A stretch of 64,000 bases of DNA from Terriglobales bacterium (GTDB lineage: Bacteria; Acidobacteriota; Terriglobia; Terriglobales; Acidobacteriaceae). Location: contig DATMAB010000015.1 of assembly GCA_035573675.1 (NCBI GenBank), positions 1-64,000 of the forward strand. The letters are read 5' to 3'. A model generated the notes under the pieces. The model saw nothing but the letters and a program-made list of their open reading frames with translations, did no database searches and was not told where the DNA came from. This document shows positions 26,455 through 35,977 of the stretch, piece after piece. The first letter of the stretch is position 1. Every line of letters begins with the position of its first letter. The position numbers and the translations under genes are program-made.

Positions 26455-28023
26455 TTACAGCAGGCTGCGCAGTTCGCGGCGGAGGATCTTGCCCGAAGGG
26501 TTGCGGGGGATGGCGGAGACGAAACGCACCTCGCGCGGCTGCTTGTAGCCGGTAAGGCGCTCGGCCACCCAGCCGCAGAGTTCGGCCTGCATCCTGCCGT
26601 CGGCGGTGTGGCCTTCGCGCAGAATGACGAAGGCGCACGGGATCTCGCCGGCGACGGGGTCGGGCCGGCCGACTACGCCGCAGTCACGCACCGCCGGATG
26701 CTCGAGCAGGACGGCTTCGACCTCGGCGGGAGCCACTGGGAAGCCCTTGTACTTGATGAGTTCCTTGCGGCGGTCGACGATGAAGAAGAAGTCTTCGCGG
26801 TCGCGCAAGGCGACGTCGCCCGACCAGTACCATCCCTCGCGCAGCACCTGCGCAGTGGCCTCCGGCGCGCGCCAGTAACCCAGCATGAACTGTGGCCCGC
26901 GCATCACTAACTCGCCCACTTCGCCGGCGGGGAGATCGGCGCCGCTTTCATCCACCAGGAGGCATTCGGTCCGCGCCAGAGCATGGCCGATGGAGTCCGG
27001 CCGATAGCGGGGCTCTTCGAGGAAACCCATATGGGTGACGGGCGAGGCTTCGGTCATGCCGTATCCCTGGCGCACGCGGATGCCGGTGAGCGAAGTGAAG
27101 CGACGGGGCAGGTCGGCGGCCAGCGGCGCGGCGCCGCACTTGGCAGCCCGCACCCGGTGCTGCTTGGGGAATCGTCCTTGCTCGGCCGTCTGGCAGAGCA
27201 GGTTGAGCACCGGAGGCACGGTGAAGAGGTAGGAGATGTTCTCCTCGGCGATGTAGCGCACGACGGCTTCCGGATCGAAGCGGGGCATCAGCACGAGCCT
27301 GGCGCCGACCATGAGGGCGGGATTGAAAATCACGTTGAGGCCGTAGATGTGGTAGAGGGGGAGGAAGCAGAGCATCACGTCGTCCGAGGTGAAGGTGGCC
27401 GCTTCACCGGGGGCCAGGAACTGGTAGACGTTGGTCACCAGGTTGCCGTGGGAGAGCATCACGCCCTTGGGCAAGCCGGTGGTGCCGCTGGAGTAAGGCA
27501 GCGCGGCCAGCGCCTCTTCCGGCGCAACATTCGGCGAGGGCAGCGTGGCAGTGACGGGCTTCAGGAGATCGGCAAAAGGGCGTGCACCCGGGGCCGCCTG
27601 GCGGGTATAGAAAACGTCGCGCAGGCCGGGCAGGCCGGAGAGATCCATGCCGGCCAGCAGGGCACCGTCGGAGATGAGCAGACCCGCGCCGGAATTTTCC
27701 AACTGGTAGCGGACTTCGCGCTCGCGATAGCTGGGATTGAGCGGTGTGGGCGTCGCGCCGGCGAGCTCGATGGCGTGAAAGGCGGCGCAAAACTCCCAGG
27801 AATTGGGCAAATAGAGGGCGACGGTCTCGCCCGGGCGGAGTCCCGCGGCCGCCAGGCCTCGCGCCAGGCGCTCGACCAGTTCTCCGTACTCGGCGTAGGT
27901 GACGCGGCGGGCGCACGAGGTATCCACCAGAGCGATGCTGCGGGCATGGCGGCGGCACGCCGCGAGGACGGCGTCATGCAGGAAGACCCCGGCGGGATCG
28001 GCATAAAGCTCGCTGCGAGCCAT
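26455..28023 (-). CDS. AMP-dependent acyl-CoA synthetase/ligase (4-coumarate-CoA ligase-like)
   Basis: 522 aa. ANL superfamily: A3 P-loop YSSGTTGLPKG (177-187), PLYHIYGLN (~230), adenine-binding YGMTEASP (~317), YWSGDVALRD with the hinge (~405), and the catalytic Lys in NPSGKILRREL at the C-terminus. It activates a carboxylic acid via acyl-AMP and transfers it to CoA. The closest style is 4CL/long- or medium-chain acyl-CoA ligases; substrate unknown. It lies 28 bp downstream of the glutaredoxin gene and 56 bp upstream of the ABC ATPase, all on the minus strand. Confidence 0.9.
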   Translation of the reverse strand: MARSELYADPAGVFLHDAVLAACRRHARSIALVDTSCARRVTYAEYGELVERLARGLAAAGLRPGETVALYLPNSWEFCAAFHAIELAGATPTPLNPSYREREVRYQLENSGAGLLISDGALLAGMDLSGLPGLRDVFYTRQAAPGARPFADLLKPVTATLPSPNVAPEEALAALPYSSGTTGLPKGVMLSHGNLVTNVYQFLAPGEAATFTSDDVMLCFLPLYHIYGLNVIFNPALMVGARLVLMPRFDPEAVVRYIAEENISYLFTVPPVLNLLCQTAEQGRFPKQHRVRAAKCGAAPLAADLPRRFTSLTGIRVRQGYGMTEASPVTHMGFLEEPRYRPDSIGHALARTECLLVDESGADLPAGEVGELVMRGPQFMLGYWRAPEATAQVLREGWYWSGDVALRDREDFFFIVDRRKELIKYKGFPVAPAEVEAVLLEHPAVRDCGVVGRPDPVAGEIPCAFVILREGHTADGRMQAELCGWVAERLTGYKQPREVRFVSAIPRNPSGKILRRELRSLL

Positions 28024-28051
28024 GGGAAAGAGATTCTACCGGAAGCGCAAC

Positions 28052-28297
28052 TCAGCGCTCGAGGCGGCGCAGGAAGTCGCGCTCGTCCATGCGGTACTTG
28101 AAAGCCTTGCGGCCATTGATGAAGACCACGGGCACTTCGTCGGTGAAGCGGCGGCGAAGGTCGGAGTCGGAATCGACGTCGATCTCGCGCCAGGTGAAGC
28201 TGCCGCGGCGCTGCAGCTTGGCCAGCGATTCCTTCACCACCTCGCAGAGGTGGCATCCCTTGCGGGAATAGAGCACGACTTCGTGCGGCGCGGACAT
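28052..28297 (-). CDS. Small glutaredoxin-like thioredoxin-fold protein
   Basis: 81 aa from ATG 28297 (MSAPHEVVLYSRKGCHLCEV). The redox pair is Cys15-His-Leu-Cys18. The cis-Pro is in DEVPVVFINGRKAF (~58-71). This matches the DUF836/glutaredoxin family of small thiol-disulfide proteins. The frame extends upstream to 28579, but that part is intergenic in character. It probably forms an operon with the acyl-CoA ligase. Confidence 0.85.
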   Translation of the reverse strand: MSAPHEVVLYSRKGCHLCEVVKESLAKLQRRGSFTWREIDVDSDSDLRRRFTDEVPVVFINGRKAFKYRMDERDFLRRLER

Positions 28298-28374
28298 GAG
28301 GGGAGTGTAGCAAAGCAAGGGCCAGAGAGAGGAACCGGGGATTCTCTCCTGCGAAGACGCACATCTGCCGTTGA

Positions 28375-28412
28375 GCTTTTCAACATGCTTGTGCATAAGG
28401 ATGTGGAAAAGC
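28375..28412. promoter_or_regulatory. 16-bp inverted repeat with DnaA-box-like 9-mers upstream of tlyA
   Basis: GCTTTTCAACATGCTT (28375-28390), a six-base loop, AAGGATGTGGAAAAGC (28397-28412): 14 of 16 arm positions pair. It contains TTATGCACA (reverse strand), one mismatch from the DnaA box TTATCCACA, and TTTTCCACA. It sits between two divergent genes, so it is more likely an operator than a terminator. Confidence 0.45.
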
Positions 28413-28481
28413 GACGCGCTAGAATCGCTAAGTGCCGATAGCATCATTCTCTTCTCCGGTTTGCACACATCCGAGTGCTGC

Positions 28482-29237
28482 GTGAAGATCCGCCTGGACA
28501 AGCTGCTGGTGGAACGGGGACTGGCGCCTTCGCGCGAGCGGGCGCAGGCGATGATCCTGGCCGGCAAGGTGCTGGTCAACGAGCAGAAAGCGGAAAAAGC
28601 TGGAGCAAGTGTGGACGCCAGCGCCGCTATCCGGCTGCTGGGCGAGGACCTCCGCTACGTGAGCCGTGGCGGAGTGAAGCTGGAGCATGCGCTCGATCAT
28701 TGGAAGATCGATGTGCGCGGGCGCGAGTGCGTGGACGTGGGCGCCTCCACCGGGGGTTTTACCGATTGTCTGCTGCGGCATGGAGCCGCTGCGGTTACCG
28801 CCATCGATACCGGCTACGGCCAGATGGACTACCGGCTGCGCCGGGATCCGCGAGTGCGATTGCTGGAACGCACCAACGCGCGCTACCTGAAAGCCGAGGA
28901 CCTTCCGAGGACGCCCACGCTGGTGACGGTGGACGTGTCGTTCATCTCTGCTACACTCGTGCTCCCGGCGGTGGTGCGTGCGGCCTTCCGGCAGGCGCGA
29001 GGCGAGGTTCCGCGTGAACTGATCGTGCTGGTGAAGCCCCAGTTCGAGGCCGGGCGCGAAAAAGTAGGCAAGGGCGGCATCGTGCGCGATCCGGAAGCGC
29101 AGGCGGAGGCGGTGGAGAAAGTCCGGCGCAAGGTGTTGGAGGTGGGGGCGAAGCGGACCGACGCCATCGAGTCGCCCATCCGCGGGGCGGAGGGCAATCG
29201 GGAATTCCTGCTGTACGCCGTTTTCGACGAGCCATGA
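28482..29237 (+). CDS. tlyA: TlyA family rRNA (cytidine-2'-O)-methyltransferase / hemolysin-like
   Basis: 251 aa from GTG 28482 (MKIRLDKLLVERGLAPSRER), the family's usual start. An S4 RNA-binding domain occupies residues 1-60. SRGGVKLEHAL (62-71) follows, then the FtsJ-like SAM site VDVGASTGGFTDCLL (84-98), DTGYGQMDYRLR, and VKPQFEAGREKVGKGGIV near 187. TlyA methylates 2'-O-ribose of rRNA cytidines and sets capreomycin sensitivity in mycobacteria. It is followed by nadK with a 4-bp overlap, a pairing common in bacteria. Confidence 0.92.
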   Translation: MKIRLDKLLVERGLAPSRERAQAMILAGKVLVNEQKAEKAGASVDASAAIRLLGEDLRYVSRGGVKLEHALDHWKIDVRGRECVDVGASTGGFTDCLLRHGAAAVTAIDTGYGQMDYRLRRDPRVRLLERTNARYLKAEDLPRTPTLVTVDVSFISATLVLPAVVRAAFRQARGEVPRELIVLVKPQFEAGREKVGKGGIVRDPEAQAEAVEKVRRKVLEVGAKRTDAIESPIRGAEGNREFLLYAVFDEP

Positions 29238-30091
29238 AGACCGTCGGCATCATCTCCAAGCCCTACAAGCACGGCGTGGAACGCGTGGCCTCGCAACTGG
29301 TGGAGTGGTTGCGGGCGCGGGGCTATCGCGTGGTAGTGGACAGGGAAACGGCGGAGTACGCCGCCGCCGACGAGGCGGTGGTACGAGAGGAGCTGGCCGG
29401 CCGCAAGCCGGAGTTCGTGGTGGTTCTGGGCGGGGATGGCACCATGCTGGCAGCGGCCCGGGCCCTGGCCAAAGCGCGCATTCCCATCCTGGGGGTGAAC
29501 CTGGGCGCGCTCGGATTCCTGACCGAGATCCCGCTGCCCGACCTGTATCCCACGCTGGAGGCGGTGCACGAGCAGCGCAGCGCGGTCGAGGCACGGGCCA
29601 TGGTGCACTGCCAGTTGGTGCGCGGCGGCTCCTGCCACGCCGAGTACGACGCCCTGAACGACATCGTGGTGGCCAAGAGCGCGCTCGCCCGGCTGGTGGA
29701 TTTCGAAGTGGAGATCGACGGCGCTTTCGTTTCCACCTACAAGGCCGACGGCATCATCGTTTCGACTCCCACCGGGTCGACGGCGTACTCCCTGGCTGCG
29801 GGCGGGCCCATCCTGCTGCCCAACGTGGACGCGCTGGTCATCACGCCGGTTTCTTCGCACGCGCTGACCAACCGGCCACTCGTCGTGCGCGACACCTCCG
29901 CCATCACCATCGGAGTCAAAAGCACGCAGGAAGAAGCCTTTCTGAGCGTCGATGGGCAGGTGGGCATGCCGGTGCAGGACGGAGACCACATCGTATGCCG
30001 CAAGTCGGACCAGCAGGTGTTGCTGCTGCGACTTTCCAGCCGCACCTTCTTCGACGTGTTGCGGGCGAAGCTGAAGTGGGGAGAAAGATAA
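29234..30091 (+). CDS. nadK: NAD kinase
   Basis: 285 aa. It phosphorylates NAD to NADP with ATP or polyphosphate. The GGDGT motif (66-70) with the catalytic Asp, NDIVVAKS at ~139 and DGIIVSTPTGSTAYSLAAGG at ~172 are all intact. ATG 29234 overlaps the tlyA stop (ATGA), so the two are translationally coupled. The downstream spacer (30092-30181) holds a GAACTGCGAACTTCG word and the leader of the amidohydrolase gene. Confidence 0.96.
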   Translation: MKTVGIISKPYKHGVERVASQLVEWLRARGYRVVVDRETAEYAAADEAVVREELAGRKPEFVVVLGGDGTMLAAARALAKARIPILGVNLGALGFLTEIPLPDLYPTLEAVHEQRSAVEARAMVHCQLVRGGSCHAEYDALNDIVVAKSALARLVDFEVEIDGAFVSTYKADGIIVSTPTGSTAYSLAAGGPILLPNVDALVITPVSSHALTNRPLVVRDTSAITIGVKSTQEEAFLSVDGQVGMPVQDGDHIVCRKSDQQVLLLRLSSRTFFDVLRAKLKWGER

Positions 30092-30093
30092 GA

Positions 30094-30128
30094 ACGGCGA
30101 GCTGTGAACTGCGAACTTCGCACTTCAG
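30094..30128. repeat. GAGCTGTGAACTGCGAACTTCGC word
   Basis: Member of the GAACTRMG word family also found at 19820-19865, placed directly after the nadK stop. Confidence 0.45.
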
Positions 30129-30181
30129 TCTCGGCCTAACTTGGTAGAAAAATAGGTCACTTAAAATCAAGCTGAATACAC

Positions 30182-31891
30182 ATGAACTCTAAAGTGTTGG
30201 TTCACATGTTTGCTTGGTCGATGATGGCGGCCATGAGCTGGGCGCAGGGGCCGCAGGCGGATCTGATCCTTACCAACGCCAAGGTGTGGACGGTAGACAA
30301 GTCGCGCCCGGAAGCGGAGGCGGTGGCGGTGCTGGGCGAGCGCATCGTGGCGGTGGGGTCGCGGGCCGAGGTGGAGGCCTGGCGCGGGCCCAAGACCCGC
30401 GTACTCGATGCCGGCGGGCGTCGCGTCGTCCCCGGCTTCAACGACTCGCACGTGCACTTCCTGAGCGGCGGGCAGCTTCTGGACCAGGTGAACCTGAAGG
30501 ACGCCGCGGACACCAAGGAGTTTGTGCGGCGAATCGCCGGAGCGGTGGCCAAGGCGCGCCCCGGCGAATGGGTGCTGGGCGGCAACTGGGACCACGAGAA
30601 CTGGACGCCGGCCGAGCTGCCCACCCGCGACATGATCGATCCGGTCTCACCCACCACGCCGGTGTTCGTGGACCGCTACGACGGGCACATGGCGCTGGCC
30701 AACTCGGCGGCACTGCGCCTGGCCGGGATCACGGAGAAGACGCCCGATCCTCCGGGCGGAACAATCGTCCGCGATGCCAAGGGAAGGCCGACCGGAGCGC
30801 TGAAGGACGCGGCCATGGACCTGGTGACGCGGGTGATCCCGCCGCCCAGCCGGGAGCAGATGGAGTCGGCTATCCGCCGCGCGCTCGAGCATGCCGCTTC
30901 GCTGGGCGTGACCAGCATCCAGGAGATGACGCCGTCGCTCGGCAGCGCGGAAGGCGAAGGACCCGGCCCCGGATACCAGAACATCGCCATCTACGGAGAA
31001 CTGGCGGAAAAGGGCGAACTCACGTTGCGCGTCTATGCCGCGCCTCCGCTGGAAAGCTGGGAGCGGCTGGCCAAAGTCGGCCTGCGGCACGGTTTCGGTT
31101 CGGCGTATCTGCGCGTGGGTGCGCTCAAGGCTTACGCGGATGGGTCTCTGGGTTCCACGACCGCCTATTTTTTCGAGCCGTACAACGACGCGCCCCAGAC
31201 GAGCGGGTTGCTCTCCGCCGACATGCACCCCATCACCCGCATGCGCGGGAGGATGATGCAGGCGGATGCCGCCGGATTGCAGCTCTGCATCCACGCCATC
31301 GGGGATCGGGCCATCTCCACGGTGCTTGACCTGTTCGGCGATGTGGTAAAAGGCAACGGCGAGCGCGACCGCCGCCTGCGCATCGAGCACGCGCAGCACG
31401 TGGCGCCCAAGGACTTCGTGCGCTTCCGTGACCTGCACGTCATCGCTTCCATGCAGCCCTACCATGCCATCGACGACGGGCGTTGGGCGGAGAAGCGCAT
31501 CGGGCCGGAGCGCATCAAGACCACCTACGCCTTCCGCACCTTCCTGGACGACGGCGTGCGGCTGGCCTTCGGCACGGATTGGCCGGTGGCGCCGCTCGAC
31601 CCCATGCAGGGCATCTACGCCGCCGTCACCCGCGCCACCCTCGACGGCAAGAACCCCCAGGGCTGGGTGCCGGAGCAGAAGATCTCGGTCGCCGAAGCGG
31701 TGGAGGCCTACACCTTGGGCTCCGCCTACGCCGAGTTCCAGGAACAGGAGAAGGGTTCCATCACGCCCGGCAAGCTGGCCGATCTGGTGGTGCTGAGCGA
31801 CGACATCTTTTCCATCGCTCCGGAGAAGATTAAGGACGTAAGAGCGGAAATCACCATCGTGGGCGGCCGCGTCGTGTTCCAGCGCCGTTAG
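30182..31891 (+). CDS. Secreted YtcJ-like metal-dependent amidohydrolase
   Basis: 569 aa. The N-terminus is a probable signal peptide ([16 protein letters not shown]). The amidohydrolase_3 fold follows: [14 protein letters not shown] (27-40), metal-site DSHVHF with His90 and His92, [18 protein letters not shown], and late [13 protein letters not shown] (~460) with the conserved metal Asp. C-terminal [13 protein letters not shown] is typical. Members hydrolyse amide bonds of diverse substrates; none can be assigned here. An alpha/beta hydrolase gene follows 22 bp downstream, so the two probably share a transcript. Confidence 0.88.
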   Translation: MNSKVLVHMFAWSMMAAMSWAQGPQADLILTNAKVWTVDKSRPEAEAVAVLGERIVAVGSRAEVEAWRGPKTRVLDAGGRRVVPGFNDSHVHFLSGGQLLDQVNLKDAADTKEFVRRIAGAVAKARPGEWVLGGNWDHENWTPAELPTRDMIDPVSPTTPVFVDRYDGHMALANSAALRLAGITEKTPDPPGGTIVRDAKGRPTGALKDAAMDLVTRVIPPPSREQMESAIRRALEHAASLGVTSIQEMTPSLGSAEGEGPGPGYQNIAIYGELAEKGELTLRVYAAPPLESWERLAKVGLRHGFGSAYLRVGALKAYADGSLGSTTAYFFEPYNDAPQTSGLLSADMHPITRMRGRMMQADAAGLQLCIHAIGDRAISTVLDLFGDVVKGNGERDRRLRIEHAQHVAPKDFVRFRDLHVIASMQPYHAIDDGRWAEKRIGPERIKTTYAFRTFLDDGVRLAFGTDWPVAPLDPMQGIYAAVTRATLDGKNPQGWVPEQKISVAEAVEAYTLGSAYAEFQEQEKGSITPGKLADLVVLSDDIFSIAPEKIKDVRAEITIVGGRVVFQRR

Positions 31892-31913
31892 ACTCCTCGC
31901 GCAGGGCGGAGGA

Positions 31914-32771
31914 ATGTTCAAGGAACGGATGTTCGATACCGGGCCGGTGAAGTTGAACTATGCGGAAGGTCCGGACTCCGGGCCGCCGCTGGTGCTGCTG
32001 CACGGCATCGGGCACCGATGGCAGGCATTCGTTCCCATGCTCCCGGCCCTGACCGCACGCTGGCACATCTACGCCCCGGACTTCCGTGGGCACGGGCGCT
32101 CCGGCCGCACTCCCGGAGCGTACCGCGGCGCCGGCTATGTGGTGGATGCGGTCGCGTTTCTGCAGAACATCGTCAAGGAACCGGCCGTGATCTTCGGGCA
32201 CTCGCTGGGCGGGATCGTGGGCATGTGGCTGGCTTCCAGCCTGGGCCAGCAGGTGCGGGGGCTCATTTTGGGAGACAACGTGCTCACCGCGCAGAGCCTG
32301 GCGCAAAACGAGCATCTGCTCGCGCTGTATGCAGCCATTCGCGACCTGGCACAGTCCGGCCGGCTGTTGGATGACCTGGCGGAAGCGCTGGCCGACATCC
32401 GGGTGACGCTGCCGGGCAAGAATGAGTCGGTGCGCTGGGGACAGTTCCCCGGGATGGACGCGGCCCTGTTCCGCTTCCTGGCGCAGACCTACAGCCAGAT
32501 GGATCCGGAAGTGTTCACGGCGCTGCTCGAGGGTCGCGCCACCGACGGCTGGGACGCAGAGGCCATGTTCCGCCAGATCAAGTGTCCGGTGCTGCTGCTG
32601 CAGGCGAATCCCGCCTTGGGTGGCAGCATGAGCGATGCCGACGTGCGCGTTGCGATGAGCGTGCTGCCGCGCGTGACCCACGTCCGGCTGCTCGACTTCG
32701 GGCACTTCCTGCACCTGCAGCGCGCAGAGCCGGTGGCGCGCGTGGTGACGAACTTTCTGGAATCGTTGTAA
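31914..32771 (+). CDS. Alpha/beta hydrolase
   Basis: 285 aa. Oxyanion-hole HG at residues 30-31 (LVLLHGIGHRW). The nucleophile elbow GHSLGG carries Ser97. The catalytic His is probably His264 in LDFGHFLHLQ, and a late Asp is available near residue 240. The architecture is that of esterases, lipases or C-C hydrolases of the MhpC type without a recognisable specific substrate. Cytoplasmic (no signal). It lies close behind the amidohydrolase on the same strand. Confidence 0.87.
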   Translation: MFKERMFDTGPVKLNYAEGPDSGPPLVLLHGIGHRWQAFVPMLPALTARWHIYAPDFRGHGRSGRTPGAYRGAGYVVDAVAFLQNIVKEPAVIFGHSLGGIVGMWLASSLGQQVRGLILGDNVLTAQSLAQNEHLLALYAAIRDLAQSGRLLDDLAEALADIRVTLPGKNESVRWGQFPGMDAALFRFLAQTYSQMDPEVFTALLEGRATDGWDAEAMFRQIKCPVLLLQANPALGGSMSDADVRVAMSVLPRVTHVRLLDFGHFLHLQRAEPVARVVTNFLESL

Positions 32772-32807
32772 GGCAGCCGTCAGCGGTCAGCCATCAGCCT
32801 CCAGCCG
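32772..32807. repeat. GTCAGCGGTCAGCCATCAGCC word
   Basis: GTCAGC/ATCAGC units repeated after the hydrolase stop. Related short copies occur at 21745-21753 (CCGTCAGCG) and 9029. The rest of the 152-bp spacer has no recognisable element. Confidence 0.4.
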
Positions 32808-32923
32808 AAGCGCGCACCTTGTAGAGGTCGTCGTTGTTGCTTCGGGCTCTATTCACGATGAATGATGCAGGATAGAATTGCCCTCCGCTTGACGCGTCCA
32901 CGGTGACCCTCGAGGTGGATGTG

Positions 32924-34633
32924 ATGCGACAACCCCGATTCTCCCGGCGCCGGTCGATACCGGCGCTCATCGTCGTTGTGCTCGGTTTTCCAACCGGTTT
33001 CCTCAACGCGCAAACGTCGCGGACTGCCCAGGCGCCGCCCTCGCGGAGGGCGCAGCCGGGGCCGCCGGGTGCCAGCGCGGAAGCTGGGGCAGCCGAGGGT
33101 CTGAAGTATTACCGGGCCAAGGACTACGCCCGTGCGGTCGAAGCCTACAAAAGGGCGCTTGCTCTCCGGCCCAATCCGCAACTCGCAGTCGTGATCTTCA
33201 AGAATACGGGCATGGCCTACATGGACCTGAAGCAGTATGACAACGCGGTCGCGGCGTTCCGGGAAGCAGTCCGTCTCATGCCCAACGACTGGGACACAAG
33301 ATTTGGTCTAGGCTGGGCTCTGCACATGGCCGGACAATACCCGGACGCCCTGACCACTCTGCAGGAAGCGGTCCGTCTGAATCCGAAACATGGGAATTAT
33401 CACTACTGGATCGGCGCGACCTACCTGTACGGACTGAAGGATCCCGAGAAGGCGCTGGCAGCCTATCGCGAATGCCTTCGCCTCACTCCCGGGGACGCAC
33501 GCGCCATCTATGACACCGGGGATGCATACCTGAAGCTGCGGAGATATCCGGACGCGGTGACGGCATTCCAGCAAGCCATCCGTCTGAAACCGGACAATCC
33601 CGATTACCACGGCGCCCTGGGCCTGGCGTACAGCAAGTCCCTGAGTTTCCCCCAGGCAGCCGCGGCTTACCAGGAAGTCGTGCGCCTCAAGCCGGACGAC
33701 AAGTACGCCCTTCGAGAGCTGGGGACTGCTTACGCCATGATGAGCAGGAAGCCTGAGGCGATGCAGGTGTACAACCGGCTCCTCAAGGTGGATAAGAACA
33801 CCGCCAAGTTGCTCCTGGACGACATCCACCGTCCCGGTGGACCGGCGGCCATCCTGGCAACCAATGCGCAGACAGAGAGGCTCGTGTGCGCCATGACGGA
33901 CGACTGCGACGAAGAAGGAGCCATGGAAGGTCTTCGCAACGCTCAGCGCCTGCACCAGCGCTTGAACCCAAGCGACACCGAGGCGCTGCTCCAGATCGGC
34001 GACGCCTATTGGGCGTGGGAGCGTGCGGACGAAGCCGTGGCCGCCTATCGCCGTGTTGTTGCCATGCGACCGAAGCCGGAAGTCCTGGCACGCGCCCACC
34101 AGTCACTCGGTATCGTGTTTCACGAGCGCAAGGAGTATGCCCAGGCCGTGCCGGAACTGCTGGAAGCGCAACGCATCAAGCCGGACTATTACACCTCCCA
34201 GGTGCTGGGAGAGGCTTACATCGGACTCCAGGACTACCCGAAGGCCGTTTCCGCGTTACAGGACGCCGTCCGGCTCAAGCCCGATTACGCCGACGGACAC
34301 ATGAAGCTGGGCAAGGCCTATCTGGCGATGAAACAACCGGACAAGGCGCTGGCCGAGTTTCAGGAAGTCGTCCGGCTGGAACCCCAGAAGGCCGAGGGGT
34401 TTTACGAACTGGGACACACTTACTTTCTCTTGCGTCGTCCTGCCGACGCGGTATCGGCCTTCGACCAGGCACTCAGTCTGGCTCCCAAGCACGCCATGGC
34501 GCACTTCGGGCTGGGACATGCCTACCGCGTCATGGGCAGGAGACGCGAGGCGATGCGCGAGTACGAGACCCTGAAGTCGCTGGACCCAAAGCTGGCGCAG
34601 GACCTTCTGAACGCGCTGAACCGGCCGAACTAG
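32924..34633 (+). CDS. Secreted multi-TPR protein
   Basis: 569 aa from ATG 32924; an in-frame GTG at 32903 adds seven residues. A signal peptide (IPALIVVVLGFPTGFLNAQ) is followed by a short Pro-rich linker. About eleven TPR units then cover residues ~50-300 and ~340-565, each with the W/Y-G-Y-A-P spacing, for example YYRAKDYARAVEAYKRALAL and MDLKQYDNAVAAFREAVRL. A ~45-residue non-TPR segment with two Cys (RLVCAMTDDCDEEGA) separates the two arrays. It is probably a periplasmic scaffold; the partner is unknown. Its stop codon overlaps the lysA stop on the other strand at CTAG 34630-34633. Confidence 0.85.
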   Translation: MRQPRFSRRRSIPALIVVVLGFPTGFLNAQTSRTAQAPPSRRAQPGPPGASAEAGAAEGLKYYRAKDYARAVEAYKRALALRPNPQLAVVIFKNTGMAYMDLKQYDNAVAAFREAVRLMPNDWDTRFGLGWALHMAGQYPDALTTLQEAVRLNPKHGNYHYWIGATYLYGLKDPEKALAAYRECLRLTPGDARAIYDTGDAYLKLRRYPDAVTAFQQAIRLKPDNPDYHGALGLAYSKSLSFPQAAAAYQEVVRLKPDDKYALRELGTAYAMMSRKPEAMQVYNRLLKVDKNTAKLLLDDIHRPGGPAAILATNAQTERLVCAMTDDCDEEGAMEGLRNAQRLHQRLNPSDTEALLQIGDAYWAWERADEAVAAYRRVVAMRPKPEVLARAHQSLGIVFHERKEYAQAVPELLEAQRIKPDYYTSQVLGEAYIGLQDYPKAVSALQDAVRLKPDYADGHMKLGKAYLAMKQPDKALAEFQEVVRLEPQKAEGFYELGHTYFLLRRPADAVSAFDQALSLAPKHAMAHFGLGHAYRVMGRRREAMREYETLKSLDPKLAQDLLNALNRPN

Positions 34634-35898
34634 CGGGCAGAATCTTCCAGGCGCATGAGGTCGGCCGAGGTTTCCCGGCGGCGGATCAGGCGCGCCGTGC
34701 GTCCTTCCACCAGCACCTCTGCCGCGCGCGGGCGGGAATTGTAGTTCGAGGCCAGCGACATGCCGTAGGCGCCGGTGTCGAGGATGGCTACCAGATCGCC
34801 CTCGGCCATCTCCGGCAGCCTGCGATCGTGGGCCAGGAAGTCGCTCGACTCGCAGATCGGGCCGACCACGTCATGCACGCGCAGCCTGCGGCCGGCGGCG
34901 GACGAAACCGGCACGACGGCGTGGTAAGCGTCGTAGAGCGCGGGGCGCAGCAGGTCGTTCATGGCCGCATCGAGGATAAGAAATCGCTTGCGACCGTTGC
35001 GCTTCACATAGAGCACGCGGGCAAGGAGCGCTCCCGCCGGTCCCACGAGTGCGCGCCCGGGCTCGAGCAGCAGATGCGCGTCCAGCCCCTTGAGTGGGGC
35101 CATGACGGCGCGGGCGTAGGCGGCGAAGTCGGTGGCACCGCCGCGTTCGTACGCGATGCCGAGGCCACCGCCGGCATCAAGGTAGTGGATGCGAAATCCT
35201 TCCGACTTGAGCCGGCGCGCCAGGGCTGCCACGCGAGCCATGGCGGAGCGGAACGGCGCCACGCTGGTGATCTGCGATCCGATGTGCACGCTCACGCCCA
35301 CGACCTCGAGCCACTTTTCCCGGCCCGCCCGGCGGTAGAGGCGCTCAGCTTCCCCGATGGGCACACCGAACTTGTGCTGCCGCAAGCCGGTCGAGATGTA
35401 GGGGTGCGTGGCCGCAGGCACATCGGGATTCACGCGCAGCGCCACGGGAGCACGAATGGGGAGGCGTGCCGCGCGTTGGGCGAGCAGCTCCAGTTCGGAC
35501 GCGCTTTCCACGTTGAACAGCAGGATGCCGGCGCGCAGGGCGGCGTCCATCTCTGCCGCCGTTTTGCCCACGCCGGAGAAGACCACACGCCGGGCGGCAC
35601 GGCGATCGGCGCGCAGTACGCGCTCCAGCTCGCCGCCTGAGACTACGTCGAAGCCCGCGCCCATCCCGGCCAGCATCCGAAGCAGGGCCAGGCTGGGGTT
35701 GGCCTTAACCGAATAACAGACGGTGTGCGGCACACTGCCGAAAGCGCGGTCGAAAGCACGGTAGCGTGCGCGCACAGCGTTCGCTGAATACACGTACAGG
35801 GGCGTTCCGAACTTCGCCGCAAGACGCGCGAGCGGGACGCGCTCGCAACAGAGGTCTGAGCGGCGGCGCGGGAAGGCGAGTGGACGCGAAGAAAGCAT
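34630..35898 (-). CDS. lysA: Diaminopimelate decarboxylase
   Basis: 422 aa from ATG 35898; the longer frame upstream is not coding. A PLP-dependent fold-type III decarboxylase making lysine from meso-DAP. The PLP Lys65 is in CYSVKANPSL. SGGELERVL (~82), HIGSQITSVAPF (~205), LDAGGGLGIAYE (~238), the catalytic Cys in ICESSDFLA (~347) and GAYGMSLASNYN (~378) are all present. Typical length. Stand-alone; the spacer before it holds an AATTCGGTAATTGTGTAATTG word at 35904-35933. Confidence 0.94.
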   Translation of the reverse strand: MLSSRPLAFPRRRSDLCCERVPLARLAAKFGTPLYVYSANAVRARYRAFDRAFGSVPHTVCYSVKANPSLALLRMLAGMGAGFDVVSGGELERVLRADRRAARRVVFSGVGKTAAEMDAALRAGILLFNVESASELELLAQRAARLPIRAPVALRVNPDVPAATHPYISTGLRQHKFGVPIGEAERLYRRAGREKWLEVVGVSVHIGSQITSVAPFRSAMARVAALARRLKSEGFRIHYLDAGGGLGIAYERGGATDFAAYARAVMAPLKGLDAHLLLEPGRALVGPAGALLARVLYVKRNGRKRFLILDAAMNDLLRPALYDAYHAVVPVSSAAGRRLRVHDVVGPICESSDFLAHDRRLPEMAEGDLVAILDTGAYGMSLASNYNSRPRAAEVLVEGRTARLIRRRETSADLMRLEDSAR

Positions 35899-35903
35899 TG
35901 AGA

Positions 35904-35933
35904 GATTTGGAAATTCGGTAATTGTGTAATTGA
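35904..35933. repeat. GGTAATTGTGTAATTG word
   Basis: AT-rich short repeat (GGAAATTCGGTAATTGTGTA then ATTG) immediately upstream of the lysA start codon. It could also be part of the lysA promoter. Confidence 0.4.
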
Positions 35934-35977
35934 CGCGGCGCCAAGCGTCAACCAGAACCGCACGAAGCGCAGAGTGG

